Part shown: in pieces, positions 10,438 through 24,300 of the stretch
How the letters are laid out: each line of letters opens with the position of its first letter
Numbering within the stretch: the first letter of the stretch is position 1
Assembly (NCBI GenBank): GCA_949775045.1
Contig: OX459100.1
Coordinates: 3,207,936 to 3,271,935, forward strand
Origin: Metridium senile
Taxonomy: Eukaryota > Cnidaria > Anthozoa > Actiniaria > Metridiidae
Reading direction: 5' to 3'
Length of the DNA stretch: 64,000 nt
Made by a program: the position numbers and the translations under genes
Notes under the pieces: generated by a model
The model's database searches: none
What the model saw: the letters and a program-made list of their open reading frames with translations, nothing else
Told to the model about the DNA's origin: nothing

Positions 10438-13289
10438 ATGATAGCCAAAAGCCAACTACAAATAGGCATTGATTTGAAAGCATTTATGCTTTTGATTTTT
10501 CTTCTTCTCTTTTCTGTGGTAAGAAGCGAAGTTGACTTCAACCAGAATACCAATGACAGCTGCCCTGCATTGACTCTTAACGATTCATTCTGCAAAGTTA
10601 CAAATGGTACTGTAGTTTGTAGATTGTACAATATAACACATTTACAACTGAACCTGTTGGACGAAGAAAACAATATTACACATTTGTAAGTACAAAATGC
10701 ATTTTGTAGTTCTTGAGTATATTAATCATATTTATTTCGAGGAAAGCCATGTTAGATGGAAGAGAATACGAAGGCTTTCTTTTAGTCCAAAACAAACTTC
10801 TGATTGTATATTTTATTTCTAAATGATAAGTATGATAATACATATATATACACCTATTTCAAAAATCGTTGTCGCAAACAAAGCCACAGTCCACACTCTG
10901 AAGCCTGAAAACTGGATGTCGGTATTTCTTATCTTTTTGTCGACTTATTCATATCCTATTTTGGTTGTACGTGTTTGTGTGATATGCTCATAACAAGTTG
11001 TTGTTGTGGTAGATATAAATATAAATATTTCTTTTAAAAACGTGTAATAAATCACAAATTATGTCAATATAACCGACATCCTTTGCAGGCTTCAGAGTGT
11101 GGACTGTAGCTTTGGCTACGACAACGATTTTTGAAATAGGTGTATATAGGGAGAGTCCATTGAGGAACGATGTTGTAATTAGTGCTTATTTCATTTTCAG
11201 GGATTTGTCTCACAACTGTCTTCAGTCGCTACCTAAAAGGTCTTTTCGTAACTTTTCTGGACTCCTAAGCCTGTAAGTTGTATACGTATAACGGGTTTAT
11301 CAACTTTAACTGTGCCTGCAATCTCGTGAATATTAAATCAATAGCATTCAAAAACTATATATATTCAGAAAGTGGACTTTGAGTCTTGCAAGCGATCAAC
11401 CCCACCTTTTTTCTTGTTTTTCATTATTTTTAGTTCCTAGTAAGGTTTTATAAGCTCCATAAACTTCAAGCGCATCCCCAACAACAAGATCAATCACTCA
11501 AATATAAAAGAATGTTGTTAGATTAAAATGATTATTTATTAGACAATTTCGTATACTTTCTCTTGTTTTCTTAAACCCGTGAGCATCGTGGACGCAATAG
11601 AGGTATAACTATTAAAGGTTATATGTTTTATTTGATTTGATTGTCTTCTCTACAGATCTTTGGCGTTCAACTACCTACAGGTGTTAGAATACGAAGTGTT
11701 TGATGGTCTTGATGTATTAGAGATTTTGTGAGTATTTTGTAAACCAAGAAAAGTTTTATCAAAAATAATAAAATACCCTCTTTCACATAAGCCTATTGGT
11801 TTGCATAGGCCTCCTTGCCATATTACATCATCAGTATTTATATTGATCTACTTGTTTATTGAATTGTTTTGTAATTTTCTTATATATAAGGTAATAACAT
11901 ATATGTATACCTTGTAATATGACAGAAACAATAAACAATAAATACCCCGTTTTTCTGTTTTCTTTCAGAAATCTCGCCCAAAATCCTCTACGTAGATTTA
12001 CTGGTAGCTTGGAGGATATTCTCCCCTCAATTACCATTTTGGATCTAACTGGAGTCACAACATGGAAACCAGACAAACAGGTGTTCAGGCTCCCCATGCT
12101 CACTCAAGTTGTTGGATTTTCGTTGACAAATTATTGTACCAACTGTGTATTTTTCTTACCAACTAAAAGCAGAACTTTTAAAATTACGCATAAAATTGGT
12201 AGGTGTCACCAACTCAGTTATAGCCTCACTGATGTCATCACCCGGATCGCAAATCTAGTCAATGGCACTGCGTTTCAGCTAAGATGTGAAAAACCTTGGA
12301 GATGCGGAAAGTCAGAATCCACAGGACGGTTTTTTAAATTGGAGAACTTTTGTTGGAAAGATATTCTTATAATGTTGAAAGTGCAAGGAATTCTGGGAAT
12401 CTTTGGGTTAATATTTAATATGGTTCTCATTCTAAATATTCTCACTTCTAAATCACTTCGTCAAAATATAACCCTGTTATTTGTGTGTAATATGGGCATA
12501 AGTGACTTTTTATTGAGTGTGTACGCCGCCTTTCTAACTGTCTATTTGAGCAACCATTCATACCATTACCTATTTTACGACTCTTCTAAAAACAACTGGA
12601 AAGTTGGATTTATATGGATGTTGGGTCAGACAAGCACGGTTATTACATCGTTCTTTTTGACTCTCGAGAGATACCTTGTCATTGTGTACTCTTTAAATCC
12701 AAGTGTAAGAATTTCATTCAGAATGGCTTATCTCATGATCGCAATCTGTTGGTTGATTGCAATGTTCTTCACTGTCTTTGCTTTCTACTATGATTTTTAC
12801 TCCTATACATTTCTTTGCATACCTATTTATTTAAATCACGCCTATTCAAAACTTCATTACTTTACTATTGTTGTCGGAAGTACTGGCATGGGTTTCTACA
12901 TTATATCATTTTTCTTATACCTTCATATTTATATCGTTGCTAAGCGAACGGCACAAAATGCTGGTGTCAAACGAGAGTCGCAGGTTGCGAAAAGAATCGC
13001 CATGGTGATTTTCAGCAATGTATTCTTCTTTTTGTTCCCCATAATCCTTACTGCTGCGTTAATGTGTCTCTATCCTTCTTCTGTCACAACCAAAACTGTT
13101 GTTCTTACCTTACTCTCGCTAAGTTTTAACTCTCTCTTAAATCCAGTTGTTTACGCCTTTCGAAATGATCGTTTCAAGAATGTTTTCAAATCTCATTTCA
13201 ATAACATCTTAAAACACATGTCTAAAGGTGGTCTTGGAAAATCGCATAACGTAGCAGTTATAAAGAAACAGCAAGCAAGCAATGAATAA
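10438..13289 (+). CDS. LRR-containing class A GPCR (LGR/relaxin-receptor-like), copy 2
   Basis: Four exons: 10438-10685, 11201-11272, 11656-11727 and 11969-13289. All introns are phase-2 GT-AG, giving 571 codons (570 aa). The first in-frame ATG is 10438. An upstream GTG at 10423 is in frame but unlikely as a start. Exon 1 has a strong signal peptide (FMLLIFLLLFSVV) and LRR N-cap; exons 2 and 3 are 72-bp single LRRs; the last exon carries the hinge and 7TM (about residues 263-535). TM3 ends LERY, ECL2 has FLCIPI, TM7 has NPVVY (canonical NPxxY), and the tail is basic. As in copy 1, the position 25 residues before the ERY arginine is Asn and not Cys. Exon structure and protein are closely parallel to copy 1, so this is a tandem duplication. 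Intron 1 (515 bp) contains a family A MITE. Confidence 0.88.
10847..11147. mobile_element. MITE, family A copy 2, inside GPCR-2 intron 1
   Basis: TATACACCTATTTCAAAAAT at the left is mirrored at the right (…TTTTTGAAATAGGTGTATA). Arms pair for about 75 bp, including CCACAGTCCACACTCTGAAG with CTTCAGAGTGTGGACTGTAG and GATGTCGGT with ACCGACATC. The inner arm shares nothing with the other family A copies. Confidence 0.85.
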
Positions 13290-13416
13290 AGCATGCGAGC
13301 TTGATGGATGATCAAATTGATACGCTTTGTACATTTTTTAAAACTCAAACAAAAACGTTTATAGAAATGCTACAATGTCCCAACAATGTTGAACATGATT
13401 GTAGCTATCACATACA

Positions 13417-13422
13417 AATAAA
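13417..13422 (+). terminator. Candidate polyadenylation signal of second GPCR gene
   Basis: AATAAA about 130 nt after the stop. A second AATAAA overlaps the stop codon itself (13285-13290). Confidence 0.4.
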
Positions 13423-13658
13423 AAAATACTGCACTGTTTAAATATGGTTTCGGATTTTATCTTCGAGTGTTCAATAGATATCATTTGTTCAAGAGATATC
13501 ATTTGAACACGAGAAGAAAAATCCGTATCTCCAAGCGCCCATGCAATGTTCTGTTTATTACATAAACTCATGACAAATGAAATAGCAAAAGTTTTATCAA
13601 AATTTGCATCAAAAATGCTTAAAAATCTAAAAAATGCACGGAGTATCCATGGTAACGT

Positions 13659-13680
13659 GTTATTTCACATGTGAAATAAC
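13659..13680. repeat. Perfect 22-bp palindrome
   Basis: GTTATTTCAC-ATGTGAAATAAC is fully self-complementary, with weaker flanking symmetry (ACGT/ATGT). It is probably the core of a small palindromic MITE; no gene is nearby. Confidence 0.6.
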
Positions 13681-14634
13681 ATGTTATTTTTGCAATGTGA
13701 AGATATCACTTTTTCGCGCGGGAGATCACTTGGTATATCACTGAATTTTAAAATAAATAATTATCAAGCTCAATACGAAAAACAATTCAAATTAACGTAA
13801 TATATTCTCGATATTCTAGCTTCCTCTGAAAGAATAAATAGAATAACCTCCTGTAAAATTGATTTGAAATTCATTTTAATGAATAAAAAGAAACTTTCTA
13901 AGAAGTAGTTCAGTGTTTAATATTTAGTGACTAATATAGTTGCTTAACTTCAACCAGAACAATTTGGTTGAGTGGTAGCAGAACAACAAGATCAATCACT
14001 CAAATATATATACAAGTACGTACACTTTACTTTATTCTACGTCAATACTTAACAAACACTTAACCTTAGCTTAATCTTAAGAAATGAGAAGATTTAATTT
14101 TGAGGCAAATCACTTATATACATCAATCAAAGTGAGCTCTTTTATACAGTATGACGCTATCTTGTCACGGATGTTGAGCAGCCAACGTTCTTGAAATTCA
14201 TTTTTGCATTTTAATGGGTTCTTTAATCATTCCCAAGCAAAAATCACTATTACAGATAATCTCAGACAATCAGATAATCCGGGTCCGGTATAGAGGGGTT
14301 CCGCTGTAGTAGTATAATTGTTCGCTATGATAAAGACCATTGCTTTGGAAAGTTATTTCAGGAAATAAAAGGAAAGTAGCGTGGTTTTCAGTCGTAGTTT
14401 CCTCTAAAAGCGTATTACAACATAAAGCAGTCAGCGCCAAAAACTGTAGACATTCGTGTAAAGCAGACACTTGGATGTGACTGATGTGCTTGAGATTGAA
14501 GACAAACTTTAATCAAGTCATATACCTAGAAATGGAACAAAATTAATACTTATTGTAACTGAATTGACAGCAGTTCCATGCCAGGTGTTACATTTGGGGC
14601 AAAGTTTACAAACGGTTACTTGATGGAGTTGTTG

Positions 14635-15178
14635 GTTAGTTAGGTGGTTGGTTGGTTGGTTGGTTGGACGTTTGGTGGTTATTTGATTGCTTGGTTGGTG
14701 GTTGAATGTTTGCTTCGTTGGTTGGTTGGCTGAATGAATGAATGAATGAATGAATGGATGGATGGATGGATGGATGGATGGATGGATGGATGGATGAATG
14801 GATGGATGGATGGATGGATGGATGGATGGATGGATGGATGGATGGATGGATGGATGGATGGATGGATGGATGGATGGATGGATGGATGGATGGATGGATG
14901 GATGGATGGATGGATGATAGAATGGATGGATGGATGGATGGATGGATGGATGGATGGATGGATGGATGGATGGATGGATGGATGGATGGATGGATGGATG
15001 GATGGATGGATGGATGGATGGATGGATGGATGGATGGATGGCTGCTGGTTGGTTGATATGTTGGTTGATATATTGGTTGATATATTGGTTGATATATTGG
15101 TTGATATATTGGTTGATATATTGGTTGATATATTGGTTGATATATTGGTTGATATATTGGTTGATATATTGGTTAGAT
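14635..15178. repeat. Composite simple repeats (GGTT)n, (GAAT)n, (GGAT)n, 12-bp TTGGTTGATATA
   Basis: Successive arrays: GGTTGGTT-type (about 14635-14730), GAAT (14731-14754), GGAT (about 14755-15041, one interruption near 14915) and TTGGTTGATATA (about 15049-15175). Open frames of repeated WMDG or VDIL/WLIY in this block are repeat translations. Confidence 0.93.
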
Positions 15179-15349
15179 ATATATATTGGTCGGTTCTTTA
15201 AATGAAGGGCAGGCTAATTAGTTGGTATATTAAATTGGTTGATTGATTGGATACTTAATTGATGGGTTTTGGTTGTGATCATATTGTGACCATTTCTCCA
15301 GACAACATAGTAGATATCTCATAGAAAGCTTGTTTTTCAGATTCATTTT

Positions 15350-15355
15350 ATGATT
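15350..15355 (-). terminator. Polyadenylation signal of minus-strand SEA/TSP gene
   Basis: AATAAA on the minus strand, about 31 nt downstream of the TAA stop at 15386-15388. Confidence 0.55.
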
Positions 15356-15385
15356 CATTTTTATTATCTATTTTGGTACTAACTC

Positions 15386-18300
15386 TTACCAAAACAAAGA
15401 TACCAAGGCTAATAAGACTGCCAGAAGACAAGAAGTTGATGCTTTTGAACCCGCTGCAAAACAAACAAATTAATATTAAAATACTACTAAAAGAAGTGAA
15501 TGTTAGTTAAAATAAGTGAGGTTGTTAGTAACAACTGGCGTGCTTGAGATGTTCTTTCTTGGAATCACAATATAAATGTGGGGCAGTGGAATATTAAACA
15601 AATTAGAAGGCCCAGTGAGGGCATAAGATTGGATTTTCTTATTTGCCTTTTGCAAATACTTTTTAATCTTATTCAAAATAAAGTTATCCTTAGTAGGGAT
15701 ATGCAAATAGGAAAATTAACCCTTTCGCCACTTTATATAAAAGGTTGCAATAGTTAGCATTCTTAAAAAAAGATGTAACAAACTATCATTACACGTCGTC
15801 ATTATCGATGATCTCTCCCTTTGTCCAAGTAGTAGTGGTCATCGTTGATTCTTTTAGGGCTGCAAAAAGTTCCTGCGCGTACCTAAATTACCAAAGTTTT
15901 AACATCTCGTAATTTTTAGGTCAAGGACAAAACTTTTAAGGATTCCCCCTCCCCCCGGGGCTAAGACTACTGTTGATACCTGAACACTCCCCGTTGGTAC
16001 AGACATGTTTACACCTGATCTTCCTCTCGACCTGTGCGCTGGTACACTCGCCAACTCTAGCTGTGCATTTTCTTGTTTGAGTCACCTCTCCACCGGTACC
16101 ACAACATGTACTGCAGCCATCTTTGACAGTTTTCCATTCAGTAAACGTGTAACCTACATTAAAGGTTGAAAATAAAAATTTCAAATAAGGAAGAAAAAAT
16201 AATACAGTGTAGAAATTGCAGAATTGCTTCTATTGATTTGGTTGGAGTTTGCTGGGTTGAGTTGGGTTTAGGTTGAAAAACCTGGTTTCTTCATGTTCTT
16301 CAATTTAAAAGTTGATAAGATCATACAAAATACAAGAGTATGTTGAAGATAATGCTCCCTTACCTAGTGTTTCCTCTTTGACCTTTATTTTCTTAACATC
16401 GATACTGAATTTCCCAAGTTTTCCATTTTCTGTCTCAAAGCGAAATATAGCTTCAGGGTCGTTTGGTTTGGACGGTGGCTTACCGAACACCACAGTAAAC
16501 GAAACGTTTACGAGTTCGCCGTCCTTTTCCAAAGAAATGTCGTTTTTTGTGTACTTGTAAGCTGTAGTCAATAAGACATCTGAAAACATTTTCTGAACCT
16601 TAACAAAAGAAAGAGAAAATTAAGAATATCGTGTGATAAACTTGGAAGAAAATAAATTGTCATTTTTTTTGTTTTTGTTTCCTGGAAATTATTCTTTTGG
16701 TATTATATTTACTTTTACTGGGTTGTGGACAACATTTAATTTATCATAAGGACTAAACACTTGAGCAGCTGCCACAAAAGTGCTGGTGTCTTACCTCATA
16801 AAGAAAACTATCGTTTCCTTTCGTTAAAGTTCCATATAGGTCCTTGTACGCTGCAGACTGTGTATTGATGTAGTCGTTCTTCCAATTATATTCCATTAAA
16901 GAAACACTGAATGTAAACATTCTCACTACAAGTACAAAAATATAATATATCGTGAAGTGATCATACATGAACAATAATGAACCAATAAAATAGTCCATTA
17001 AAGAAACACTGAATGTAAACATTCTCACTACAAGTACAAAAAGATATATGGTGAAGTGATCATACATGAACAATAGTGAACCAATAAAATAGTCCATTAA
17101 AGAAACACTGAATGTAAACATTCTCACTACAAGTACAAAAAGATATATGGTGAAGTGATCATACATGAACAATAGTGAACCAATAAAATAGTCCATTAAA
17201 GAAACACTGAATGTAAACATTCTCACTACAAGTACAAAAAGATATATGGTGAAGTGATCATACATGAACAATAGTGAACCAATTAAAATAGTCCATTAAA
17301 GAAACACTGAATGTAAACATTCTCACTACAAGTACAAAAAGATATATAGTGAAGTGATCATACATGAACAAATAGTGAACCAATAATAGACTCTGCAGAA
17401 ACCAAAATATCAAAAGTTGGCTATTGGTATATCAACGAAAACTTGATATATAATAATTAAAAGTTTGCATATGAGGCATCATCGAAAGACTGATGGTGTT
17501 GATGTCTGACGTTTCGACAACCTGAGCGGAAGTCATCTTCAGAGTAAAGAAAACGAAAAGACAGTGGTGGTATTTATATGTCAGGTTCAGTCGGTAATGT
17601 TGTTGTTAGTGCGTGGGTAGGTGTTAGTAGGTGTCTTTAAGTTTTCTTTACTCTGAAGATGACTTCCGCTCAGGTTGTCGAAACTTCCGACATCGAATTA
17701 ACACCATCAGCTAGTCTTTCTCAATACTACACCAACCTGGACGATCATGCCTCATCTACATCGATTACACCTGGGATCAGACCACTCACTCTTAATTAAA
17801 AGTTTACTACACTGGAGGGGTGGGTTCGCGACGACATGATTATAAAGAAATTACTATGCATAACTTGTTATGCAAATTGTACCTCACCAAATAATTACCT
17901 GTGCCACAGTTTAACTGACATTTCCTCTCACAGGGAATTGTACGGTTGAGAATGACCCCACCACAGTCTTTTTCAGGGATGCACGTACGGTTTTGATAGA
18001 ACTGATCACCACAACATGTAGCGCAATTTCCTCCTACCCAGTCTCCAAGGACGGCTCCACCTGTTAAAGAGAAACGTATAAGAAGTTGTCTTCGCAACTT
18101 ACATACAGAAAACTTGCATATCAAAACATTTGGCGAAATTTAAAGCAATCTCTAAGAACAGCTTTATAGTTCTTCTTCTCCATGGTCTTTACTATAAATC
18201 AATTAGACAACATGCTCGCCAAATAAATTCTTGACGCAGTCGCCCTCGGCTACACCTCGCCCCTCGTGGCAGCACTCTTATGCTTCACGGGTTCGATTCA

Positions 18301-21300
18301 CGGGTTCGGTTCTCGGGTTCCATTCCTGTCTGGTTGATCGACTCGTTTTTTCCCGAGAACATGAAAGAGCTAGCTACTAACAAATAACTTTTCAATCACT
18401 CTTACACTTGTTGCTAATTCTTTGTAATTATTATTTTTCATGTACGTGCGAATTTGTGTTTTAAATATATAAAAAAAATGATAGGATATGAGTCGGACGA
18501 ACGACAACATATCAATTCATTACAAATCAATATATAATGGCAGTACAATAATAACAATCTATTATGATGAAAGCTAAGTAATCAAGGATTGCCAAGAAAG
18601 CTAGAACAAAACCTCAAGAAGAGGAAAAACGTATCAAAGATATGCCTATTTTTCTGTTGAAATCTCAACCTGTTAAAAAAAGAAACAAATCTCGCGCGCT
18701 AATCAAAGTCTTTTGTACTTCTCACCTACAATACCATATATGGTAACTGATGGCATTGTTTTCAAGATTGCATACGGTACTTCTGATACGGCGCATGAAA
18801 TCTGAGTCGTTACCATGGTTATTCATCGTGATACGAGTATACTATAAAGTAGAGTGATATTCGTTTATCTCACGAATGTTGTAAGTTTGGATTTTGACTT
18901 TTTGATCGATTTAACATTAATTTAAGGACGCCCACGGCAAGAAAGTTAACCATGTTTTTTTGAAAACTTTGCATGGTGAACTACAATTATCATACAAGTT
19001 TCATGAGCAAAACAAATGATCTGTAAGTGTAGCCTTTTACTTGTCAGAAATCGCTTGCGTGTAATACGCACAATAGTAGAAAAACTAAATGGATTGCCAA
19101 ACATTGAGACAAACGTTTAATATATAACCTGAAGATAATTAAATATTATGTGTAAATATATTTGTATATATAACTGAATAAATTGTCGTGCGCAGAAGGG
19201 ATGCGCAGAAACAATGCCCGCAAACGTCCTTATCATCACTCACTTATCAGTGTTTTCTTCACAACTATTCGATCGAACGTTAAATTTCCAAGAGCTCCTG
19301 TGGCATTCTGGGCCATCAGAAATGTTTCTGGTTCTTGGGAGTTATTCATAGCAGCAGAAAAGTTTGCCATTAAATGCACCCTCAATTTGTTTTGATCATT
19401 TGAATACATAGAGGATATTTCGGTTGTGGCCAAATAAACACTTTTGCAGTCGCTGAGGTTCCCATCTTTAAATATAGACATTATCTACAACAAAATATAT
19501 TAATATATTTAGTTTTATTTAACTATTTGTCAACTATTTGGCTAGCATGGGGGTGCATTAGGGTAGGATGAGGACGAGGATGCATATGGCAAGGATGAGG
19601 ATACATTAGGCTAAGATGAGGATGCTCGAGGCTAAAATGAGGATGGATGAGGCTAAGATGAGGATTGATGAGGCTAGGGTTGGGACGAGGATGCATAAGG
19701 TTAGGATGAGGACGAGGATATGCATATGGCAACGATGAGGATACATAAGGCTAAGATGAGAATCAATGAGGCTAGAATGAGGATGCACGAGGCTAAGATG
19801 AGGATGCATGAGGCTAGGCCAAGATAAGTACAAAGATGCATGAGGCCATGATGTGAATTTATATGGCTAATATTCGATGCATATGGCTCGTATATGACTC
19901 ATAAGGCTAGGATAAAAATGCATGCGGCTAGAATTTACCGGCTAGGATGAGGACAAGGATGGATGAGGAGAAGTACAACTTTAATTTTTACAATCACGAA
20001 AACGATGTTAATAGCGATGCTAACGATTACAATTTTGATAGGAACACTGAATAACAACGATAATAACAACAATAGCGATATATGACAACGATGGCGATAC
20101 CGATGATGGCATGGGCCATCTTACCTTTGCTGGTAGACTTTTAATAAAAGCAAACGTTTGCCCAAAGTCTTTGTCCCAGATTGCTTTCCATGGGTACCTC
20201 GCCAAGGTGATATTGATGTAATAAATACGCTCTGATGACAAAAAAGGTGAAAACGTCGGTAAGAAGTATATAAATTTTTTAACAAGACAAAGCTGATTTC
20301 AAATTCACGCTAAAAAAACTGCACCGTTCAATTACTCTTTTTCATATCGAGCAAGGGACTGGAACCAAGTTTCTCAAAATTAATTTAATTCAAAAATAAA
20401 CCCTTCACATGAAAGAACAAATACAAATTAGTAAGTATTGAGAGTTGGAACAATGGAACAGTGATTTTGGCGTTTGGATGCTCATAATTTCTTTGCTATT
20501 TCGCCAAACGGAGTTATTTTTTCTGGGACCATAATCAAATTAGTTTTTTACACTCGTACCCAGTCCCTTTCTCGATATGGAAAAGGCGAATTGAAGAAGA
20601 AACTTGTCCTGACTTTTGCAATTTAGAGAAAATGCATTAAGACAAAATAATATCACTAATGCTGAACTCTTTCTTTTGCTGCATCATATAATGCAATTAC
20701 TAATGCTCTTTTTAAAATTCAAACTTCTTTCGTATGACTTATAAACCGCAAGAAATATGACGACTAATTTTAATGAACAATTTTTGTTCTAAGTTAAATG
20801 ACTATCCTCGCTAACATGGGGAAACTCCTGTTTCCACGTTAACAAGGGCCGAGGGTAGACAGTAACAGTTCGACTACTGAAACCTGTACCACCTAAAAAA
20901 ATTTCAAAAGAAATAGTTTTTGAGATCAAACAAAACAAATTGTAGAGGGTTCTCGCAGGCTAAGATGTTTTCTATTCAATCTTTATCTATTGGCGGTTCA
21001 CATTTAATAAAAGCTATAAGCATTTTAAGCAAAAAGTCAAACATTTGTAGGGATCATCATATGTTCATATTCTCGATCGTGATTCGGTAATTTGTTTTGG
21101 TGGCCTCGGTTTTAGTAGTCGCATTGCAGTAAGAACAATAGGAGGCCACCATATTTCGATTCGGTATAAAGGTTTTATAAAACTTGCAACGGCGGACAAT
21201 CGGTTTATGAGTGATAGACAGGAATTCACGGGTAGCTGTCAAATTTGAACAATGGCAAGGTGAATTCATAATAAATATTGCAAAACATTAACAAACGACA

Positions 21301-24300
21301 AGAGCTCGGTGCAAAGCTTACAAACTAAACGTCGGCTTTGGATACCCTTAGAGTATATCAACCGATATGAAAAGTCGCAGCGAAAGAATATATGGTCAAA
21401 CGAAGCTATCAAGCAAGTTAGAAAAAAAATGTCGGATATAAGAATAAGCCCAAACTTACTCGATACCATTAGTTTGTTGCAAAATATTGAAAATTGCGTT
21501 GTAACTCCACGTAACATACCAAGTAATCGAAGTAGTTTATTTCAATGGAAGACTCGAAAATACGAGGCACAATAGTCCTTCTTCGATATGCGTGTGATAA
21601 GGGATATCCAAAGTTGGATGGTTTGTCATTTTCAAGAGATAATTCATATAAAGTAAAAAATCCTAAAAATAACTCTCCAAAGATAAGAACGCGTTTCATT
21701 TAAAATTGTTTCTTAGAAATTTACCGACCGAATTCGGCTAAAGTCGTTTCCACAATGTATCCTAGCAGTACCTAAGACTGATTTACCTAAATATCTCACC
21801 GCGCCCAGAAAACAGGACAGAAGGAAAATCCCTCATAGCACCCGGACGCTCTGATCTCGAAAAACCGTATTGCATAGTAGACTTCAATCTATCTCTAGTA
21901 AGTAGATGGTATAGCATACTACAGAAAGTTGCTTCAAAGCACATATTTTTTCGGTTGAAAATTGGTGGTCAGGTCGTAAAAGTACTGAATCGAGCTACCT
22001 TAATCAATCACCGAGACCATTCCTGGATCGCTTTGACCTAGTTGGAAATTACTCTAACACTTGTGGGACTCATTAAGTAACTATGCGCATGCGCTGACTA
22101 CATTAAAGAATAGTATGTCATGCGTGTTTATGCAAACAAACTATAATGAATGCATGATGGTATAATTCGGCATTGTCTCCTTTAACAAAGGCAACTATTT
22201 CTAAAAGTATGCCGAAAATCAACAGCTTTGTAAAAGTTTATAGATTATGCTTGTATGAAAATTAAATTATATTCCTCGGTAATCATAATATTACAATCTA
22301 ATAGCGTGTCTTTTCGGGTGATTAGTGATTAAATGTCCCTCATCCTCGGGAAGTCTAGTAAAAGCCCCTCGGCCTGCAGCCTTGGGACTTCCACTAAACT
22401 TCCCTCGGCTTTCGGGGACATTTAATCACTAATCCCCTTCAAGCCATGCTATTACTTTTAAAAATAAAGACAATTATTTTACTAGTAGGCAGTGGTGAAG
22501 TTGTAGGAGGAGCAGCAGTAGAAGGGGTAGGAACGGGAGGTTTAGTAGGGGGTCCTGGAATAGGCGGCAGTGTATTCGCTATGGCACTGGTACTTGATAT
22601 CACAGTTGTTGTTGGACTGGGTTGAATAATGGATGAAGAAACACAGGAACCTGTAAATCAAGACATAAGTTAATTCACTATAATTTATCATTGAATGGGC
22701 CCAACGTGTTGGACCAAAATAAAAGTAAAGTAACCTTATTTAACGTCGGTACTGGCCCGTGACAGCCATATACTGATAAACTTGAGATGCTCATTTTACT
22801 CCCCTCTCTCCATCAGTGCTCCATATTACGGGTATTTAAAGCTACTTAAAGCTACACGGAAAGGAGAGAAGTCGAAACAAGGATGCGAGGTCACAGGAAT
22901 CGAACTCCGGACCTCTCGCACAGAATGCCGCGCACTACCAACTGTGCCATTCTTGCATCCTTGTTGCGACACGGTTTGTTGAACACGATCGCGAGAACAA
23001 AACAAATGTTGGATAGTTCATCTAAAGGCCCGAGCAAACGCACGCAACATTGTTGGCCAACATTGTTGCGATACAGTTTGTTGAACACGAGAACAAAAGA
23101 AATGTTGGATGAGTTTCATCAAACATCATCCAACAGGGTGTTTAAACGGGCCCAACATGTTGGAGCAACCATGTTGGTCCAACAATGTTGCGTGCGTTTG
23201 GCAGGGTGTTTAAACGGGTCCAACATGTTGAAGCAACAGCCAGTATTACAGCCTAGTATTACAAAGAAAAATCGACTTTTGAAAGTTTTGGCATTTTCAT
23301 TTTTAAAATGCCTATAAGCCCTGGCTGTTTGCTATTTCTATTAAACGTACTGGTCCTAAATAAAAAATTTCCAGAAGAATAAAATACTACGATAAAAACT
23401 GTGCATTTTATAGCGGTTTGAATATGCCCAAAAAGTGTTGTTTGGGCTTCCTGTGTAAAAAAACGGAGTTTATTGATATGAGCTGGTGACAATATGTACA
23501 ATACATGTTGGAGCAACCATGAGCCTTTAAGGCCCATGCAAACGCACACAACAACATCCATCATTGTTGGGCCAACATTGTTGTGTGTTGTTGCGCGATG
23601 TTGGCGGCTGTACATGTGTGCAAACGCTCGCAACAAGTTCCAACATGTTGGGCGGATAATACAAAGGATACTGGGACACAAATACCCACAATTCCCTAAA
23701 AAACACTGCTTGTTGGGGCGCCATGTTGAATCGTGGCTAACTATCTTGATCACTGTTGAATTTCAAGTCGTTTTTAAGGTTGATTTTTTTTTATTGGTTT
23801 ATATTTGTTTTGTCTAAGCGATATATATTTTTCTTTTTCATTTTTTTTTTTTTTTTTTTTATTATTTTTTAATTTTTCATTGTTTATTTTTACGGAAAAA
23901 TTCAAAATTAGTTTGATTTTGCTGACATTCCCCTATGATAACGATGGGCCACCGTAGTGTAGTGCGCGTGCGCCTGCGCAACATTGTTAGATGTGCTGTG
24001 CAAACGAACGCAACATTGTTGTGCTACGCTTTGATCACCGCGACACAAAAGAAATGTTGGGACTTGTTGGCTCTGAAGTTTGACCAGTTTCAAACTTCAT
24101 TCAACAACATCCAACAACACGCAACAATACACAACATGGTGGCCCATCGTTATCATAGGGAAAAGGTCAGCAAAATCAATTTCAAACTAATATGGATTTT
24201 TCCATAAAAACATAAAATGAAAAAGAAAATGAAAAAAAAAATGAAAAGAAAAATGAAAAGAAAAATATATATCGCTTAGAAAAAAAAACAAATAAATAAT

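Noticed and set aside
14746..15205. WMDG and VDIL repeat proteins
   Set aside because: Translation of GGAT and 12-bp simple repeats in all frames.
18240..18330. Possible tRNA gene (GGTTCGATTC-like motifs)
   Set aside because: The B-box-like motif is present twice, but no A box or cloverleaf could be drawn around it.
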